This document shows, one piece after another, positions 61,899-64,000 of a DNA stretch of 64,000 nt. The position numbers were made by a program, and so were the translations under genes. Each line of letters opens with the position of its first letter. Positions within the stretch are counted from its first letter, which is position 1. The stretch spans positions 877,220-941,219 of the forward strand of contig JACKHO010000002.1 in the NCBI GenBank assembly GCA_020638955.1, written 5' to 3'. The notes below the pieces were generated by a model that worked only from the letters and a program-made list of their open reading frames with translations, did not search any database and was not told the origin of the DNA. This DNA comes from Planctomycetaceae bacterium. GTDB taxonomy: Bacteria; Planctomycetota; Planctomycetia; Planctomycetales; Planctomycetaceae.

Positions 61899-63677
61899 TC
61901 AATTCTTTGTCACGTAAACAAAGTACGCCCCGTATTGCTCGCCGTCTTTCGTTTCGAACAGCGTCGTCAGACGTGTCTTGCCTTTAGGGAGTGTGGTCGT
62001 AATGACAACTTCGACTGGGTTCCCTTCGATGTCCTGGGTCAGTTCTTGGTTGGCGATTCTTAGAATTGCTTTCACAGGTTGAATCGCTTTGCCGGGCACT
62101 GTTCGATAGGCGCGCTCGCCTGGAACTGGATCACCGGCGGGGAGAGCATCCTTAATGGCAGCGCCGGTTTCCAATGGCCAGCGACGCAGTCGGAAGGTGT
62201 ATTCGCCCGCCTCCACGATGTTAACGTTCCAGAACCCGGTATTTTGGTCGCCATTCATGGCACTGCGCACCTGGCCTTGATTCCACGGCGTCATTTGCGT
62301 CGTAATCCAGTCGTGCGAAGTCAGTCTCGCGGGATTATCACTGGGATGCCCGAGAGAAATGGCGGCATCTTGCGAGAAGCTTGGTTCGAGGTCGGACCAC
62401 CATGCCTCATAGAAATCTCGCAGCCGCTCCACCACCTCGGGGTGTCCTGAGGCCACGTCACTTTTCTGGCCGGGATCGAGTTTGATTTGATACAGCTCTT
62501 TCCCGTTAATGAGTCGCCAGTCGGCAGTCATGACCGAACTCTTCCGCCACTTGATGGGATCTTTCACGCGTTGTGAGTCGGTGACGAGAATTCGATCGGG
62601 CCATTCCTTGTCTTCTGCATAGAGCAATGGCTTCAGACTGGTGCCATCGAATTTGACTCCCTGGGGAGCGTCGATTTCGCATAAATCAATCAGCGTTGGC
62701 AAAACATCGACATGTGCCGTGAGTTGTGTGACGTCCCATCCGCCACCGAGTTTGCCATTCGGCCACCGCACAAAAAGCGGAACGCGGTGACCACCGTCGT
62801 ATTCGCTCCCCTTGCCGTCCCGCATGTCGGCGTTGAACACGCGCCATCCCGAGGAGGAGCCGTTGTCTGTGGTGAAAATGAAAATTGTATTCTCCGCAAT
62901 GCCTTCTTCCTCCAGAAACGCTCGCAGCGCTCCAACATTCTCATCGATGTTTGCGATCATGCCGAAGAAGTTCGCCACGTGCGGGGACTGGTCTTTGTAC
63001 GGCGCACTGTACTTCTCAGGGCAATGCATGGGGCCGTGCGGTGCGTTCGACGCGATGTATGCCAGGAACGGCTTGTCGGCATCGACCTGCGATTTAATGA
63101 AACGTTTCGCGTAGTCGAAGAAGACATCAGTGCAGAAGCCTTTCACTGGCGTCGGCGTGCCGTTGTGCCAGTAGCTGCCATCGAAGTAGGCGTTGTCCCA
63201 GAAGTCGGGCGTCTGCCCCACGCCACCGCCGCCGAGTCGCATGACTTCCGTGTAACCCCGGTCTTCCGGTCGGTAAGGATGGTTGTCTCCCATGTGCCAC
63301 TTGCCGAACATTCCGGTGGCGTAACCGGCATCTTTGAAAACCTGCCCCATAGTGACTTCATTCTCCCGCAGCATGCTGCGCCCCATAATGGTGTGCCACA
63401 CACCGGTGCGATTCGTCCAGTGCCCGGTCACAAACGCAGACCGCGTGGGTGAGCAGGTTGGAGAGACGTGGTAATCAGTCAGCCGGACTGACTCTCCATG
63501 CAGCTTGTCAATGTTTGGTGTCTTCAGCACGGGATTTCCATGACAGGACAAATCGCCGTACCCCTGGTCATCGGTAATGACAATGACGACGTTGGGCTTC
63601 CCTGCGGCATGCAGGAACCGCAACTGTGCGAAGAGAGACAGCGTGAGCAGGACAAGCAGCAGGCGGCGCAATGTCAT
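61899..63677 (-). CDS. secreted arylsulfatase
   Basis: 592 residues from the ATG at 63677 (an in-frame ATG at 63689 is also possible). Signal peptide (LLLVLLTLSLFAQLRFLHA). Formylglycine signature C75-S-P-T-R79 within SPTCSPTRSAFVTG; metal ligands in VITDDQGYG (DD) and IFTTDNGSSSG. The overall form, including NAPHGPMHCPEKY and a C-terminal beta domain (YTFRLRRWPLETG), fits S1-type arylsulfatases. Desulfates polysaccharides or small sulfate esters outside the cytoplasm. Divergent from the gene starting at 63899. Confidence 0.92.
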   Translation of the reverse strand: MTLRRLLLVLLTLSLFAQLRFLHAAGKPNVVIVITDDQGYGDLSCHGNPVLKTPNIDKLHGESVRLTDYHVSPTCSPTRSAFVTGHWTNRTGVWHTIMGRSMLRENEVTMGQVFKDAGYATGMFGKWHMGDNHPYRPEDRGYTEVMRLGGGGVGQTPDFWDNAYFDGSYWHNGTPTPVKGFCTDVFFDYAKRFIKSQVDADKPFLAYIASNAPHGPMHCPEKYSAPYKDQSPHVANFFGMIANIDENVGALRAFLEEEGIAENTIFIFTTDNGSSSGWRVFNADMRDGKGSEYDGGHRVPLFVRWPNGKLGGGWDVTQLTAHVDVLPTLIDLCEIDAPQGVKFDGTSLKPLLYAEDKEWPDRILVTDSQRVKDPIKWRKSSVMTADWRLINGKELYQIKLDPGQKSDVASGHPEVVERLRDFYEAWWSDLEPSFSQDAAISLGHPSDNPARLTSHDWITTQMTPWNQGQVRSAMNGDQNTGFWNVNIVEAGEYTFRLRRWPLETGAAIKDALPAGDPVPGERAYRTVPGKAIQPVKAILRIANQELTQDIEGNPVEVVITTTLPKGKTRLTTLFETKDGEQYGAYFVYVTKN

Positions 63678-63898
63678 TCTTGTTTCCAAAATTCATTTGA
63701 ATACGAACGGACAATCCCAGATCAAAATCAACAGCCGCAGCATTATGGCGCATTCAACCAACCGACTCCAAGTCTGCACGACAAAGTACGGCAGGTCGCT
63801 CACTTTCGCTCGCGGCTGAGAACCATCACACTGAACCGAAGCGCAGCCAACTGCGTCCGGTCCAATAAACGCAATTTCATCTACTCGTCTGAAAACTC

Positions 63899-64000
63899 AT
63901 GACTCAGTCGCATCCAGAATTCTCCGTCTTCGGACAGAAACTGACGGGCGATATTGGCATTTACGGTCTCATGGAAGACCTCGGTCGGGCCATGACCACA
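63899..64000 (+). CDS. 5' end of a probable aminotransferase (AvtA-like), cut by the window edge
   Basis: The 34 codons visible (MTQSHPEFSVFGQKLTGDIG and the following GLMEDLGRAM) resemble the beginning of valine-pyruvate-type aminotransferases, which start with FSLFG.KFT..SGI..LM.DL. No catalytic residue is within the window, so the assignment is tentative. It is divergent from the arylsulfatase gene with a 221-base spacer that holds no feature I recognise. Confidence 0.5.
   Translation, partial: MTQSHPEFSVFGQKLTGDIGIYGLMEDLGRAMTT

Noticed and set aside
62712..63452. 246-codon plus-strand frame opposite the arylsulfatase gene
   Set aside because: The sulfatase signature and signal peptide are on the minus strand; the other frame shows no family features.
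1..64000. tRNA, rRNA and riboswitch genes
   Set aside because: No cloverleaf, rRNA-like or known riboswitch consensus was recognised by eye in the intergenic regions; a covariance-model scan would settle this.

Overview
The window is chromosomal DNA of a planctomycete, most likely of the order Planctomycetales. The evidence is a set of families that are abundant together almost only there: planctomycete-type cytochrome c proteins (DUF1549/DUF1553 and DUF1592-type), DUF1501 and DUF1552 proteins, formylglycine-type sulfatases, membrane VWA proteins with a glutamine-amidotransferase-like region, and many secreted proteins on short transcription units. Base composition by eye is moderately GC-rich. 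I see no rRNA, tRNA or CRISPR array.

Layout. 0-4 kb: the 3' end of an alpha/beta hydrolase, a YkgJ-type cysteine-cluster protein and a VWA membrane protein. 3.9-6.9 kb: a phage-head module (protease-scaffold and major capsid protein) followed by an Flp-like pilin, bracketed by strong hairpins. 6.9-10.8 kb: M16 peptidase, HEAT-repeat membrane protein and an HtrA-type protease. 10.8-15 kb: an accessory patch with a damaged HD/Hsp90-like ATPase gene, a truncated gene, several hairpin repeats and a 144-bp MITE-like element. 15-19.4 kb: AlkP-superfamily protein, DUF1295 and CFA-synthase-like pair, SGNH hydrolase. 19.5-30.1 kb: five co-oriented genes (DUF1549/1553, DUF1501, PPC, DUF1552, DUF1592 with C-terminal HMA-like domains), probably one secreted/periplasmic redox locus. 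30-44.8 kb: mixed housekeeping and exported functions, including ispH, exoD, rsmE, an HlyD-type adaptor, a SpoIIE phosphatase, an NPCBM protein, a sulfatase and an FAH-family protein.

44.9-48.2 kb holds a second phage-derived block on the minus strand: terminase large subunit, a probable terminase small subunit, and an ABC-ATPase/acetyltransferase fusion that is split at an A9 run. 48.5-58 kb holds two more VWA proteins related to the one at 1.4 kb, a caspase/C13-like protein, an amidohydrolase, a second Flp pilin and a TPR lipoprotein. 58.4-64 kb: a POT-family transporter with a large insertion, truD, an arylsulfatase and the first 34 codons of a probable aminotransferase.

The most unusual points are: (1) packaging and capsid genes of phage type lie about 40 kb apart with no portal or tail genes nearby, which could be decayed prophage pieces or a dispersed domesticated or GTA-like system; (2) four hairpin elements at 13.9-14.7 kb keep a loop core while their stems change in compensating pairs; (3) the DUF1592-type cytochrome carries two HMA-like domains; (4) four single-base frame breaks, two of them in homopolymers, interrupt otherwise well conserved genes, so either sequencing errors, real decay or programmed slippage must be considered.
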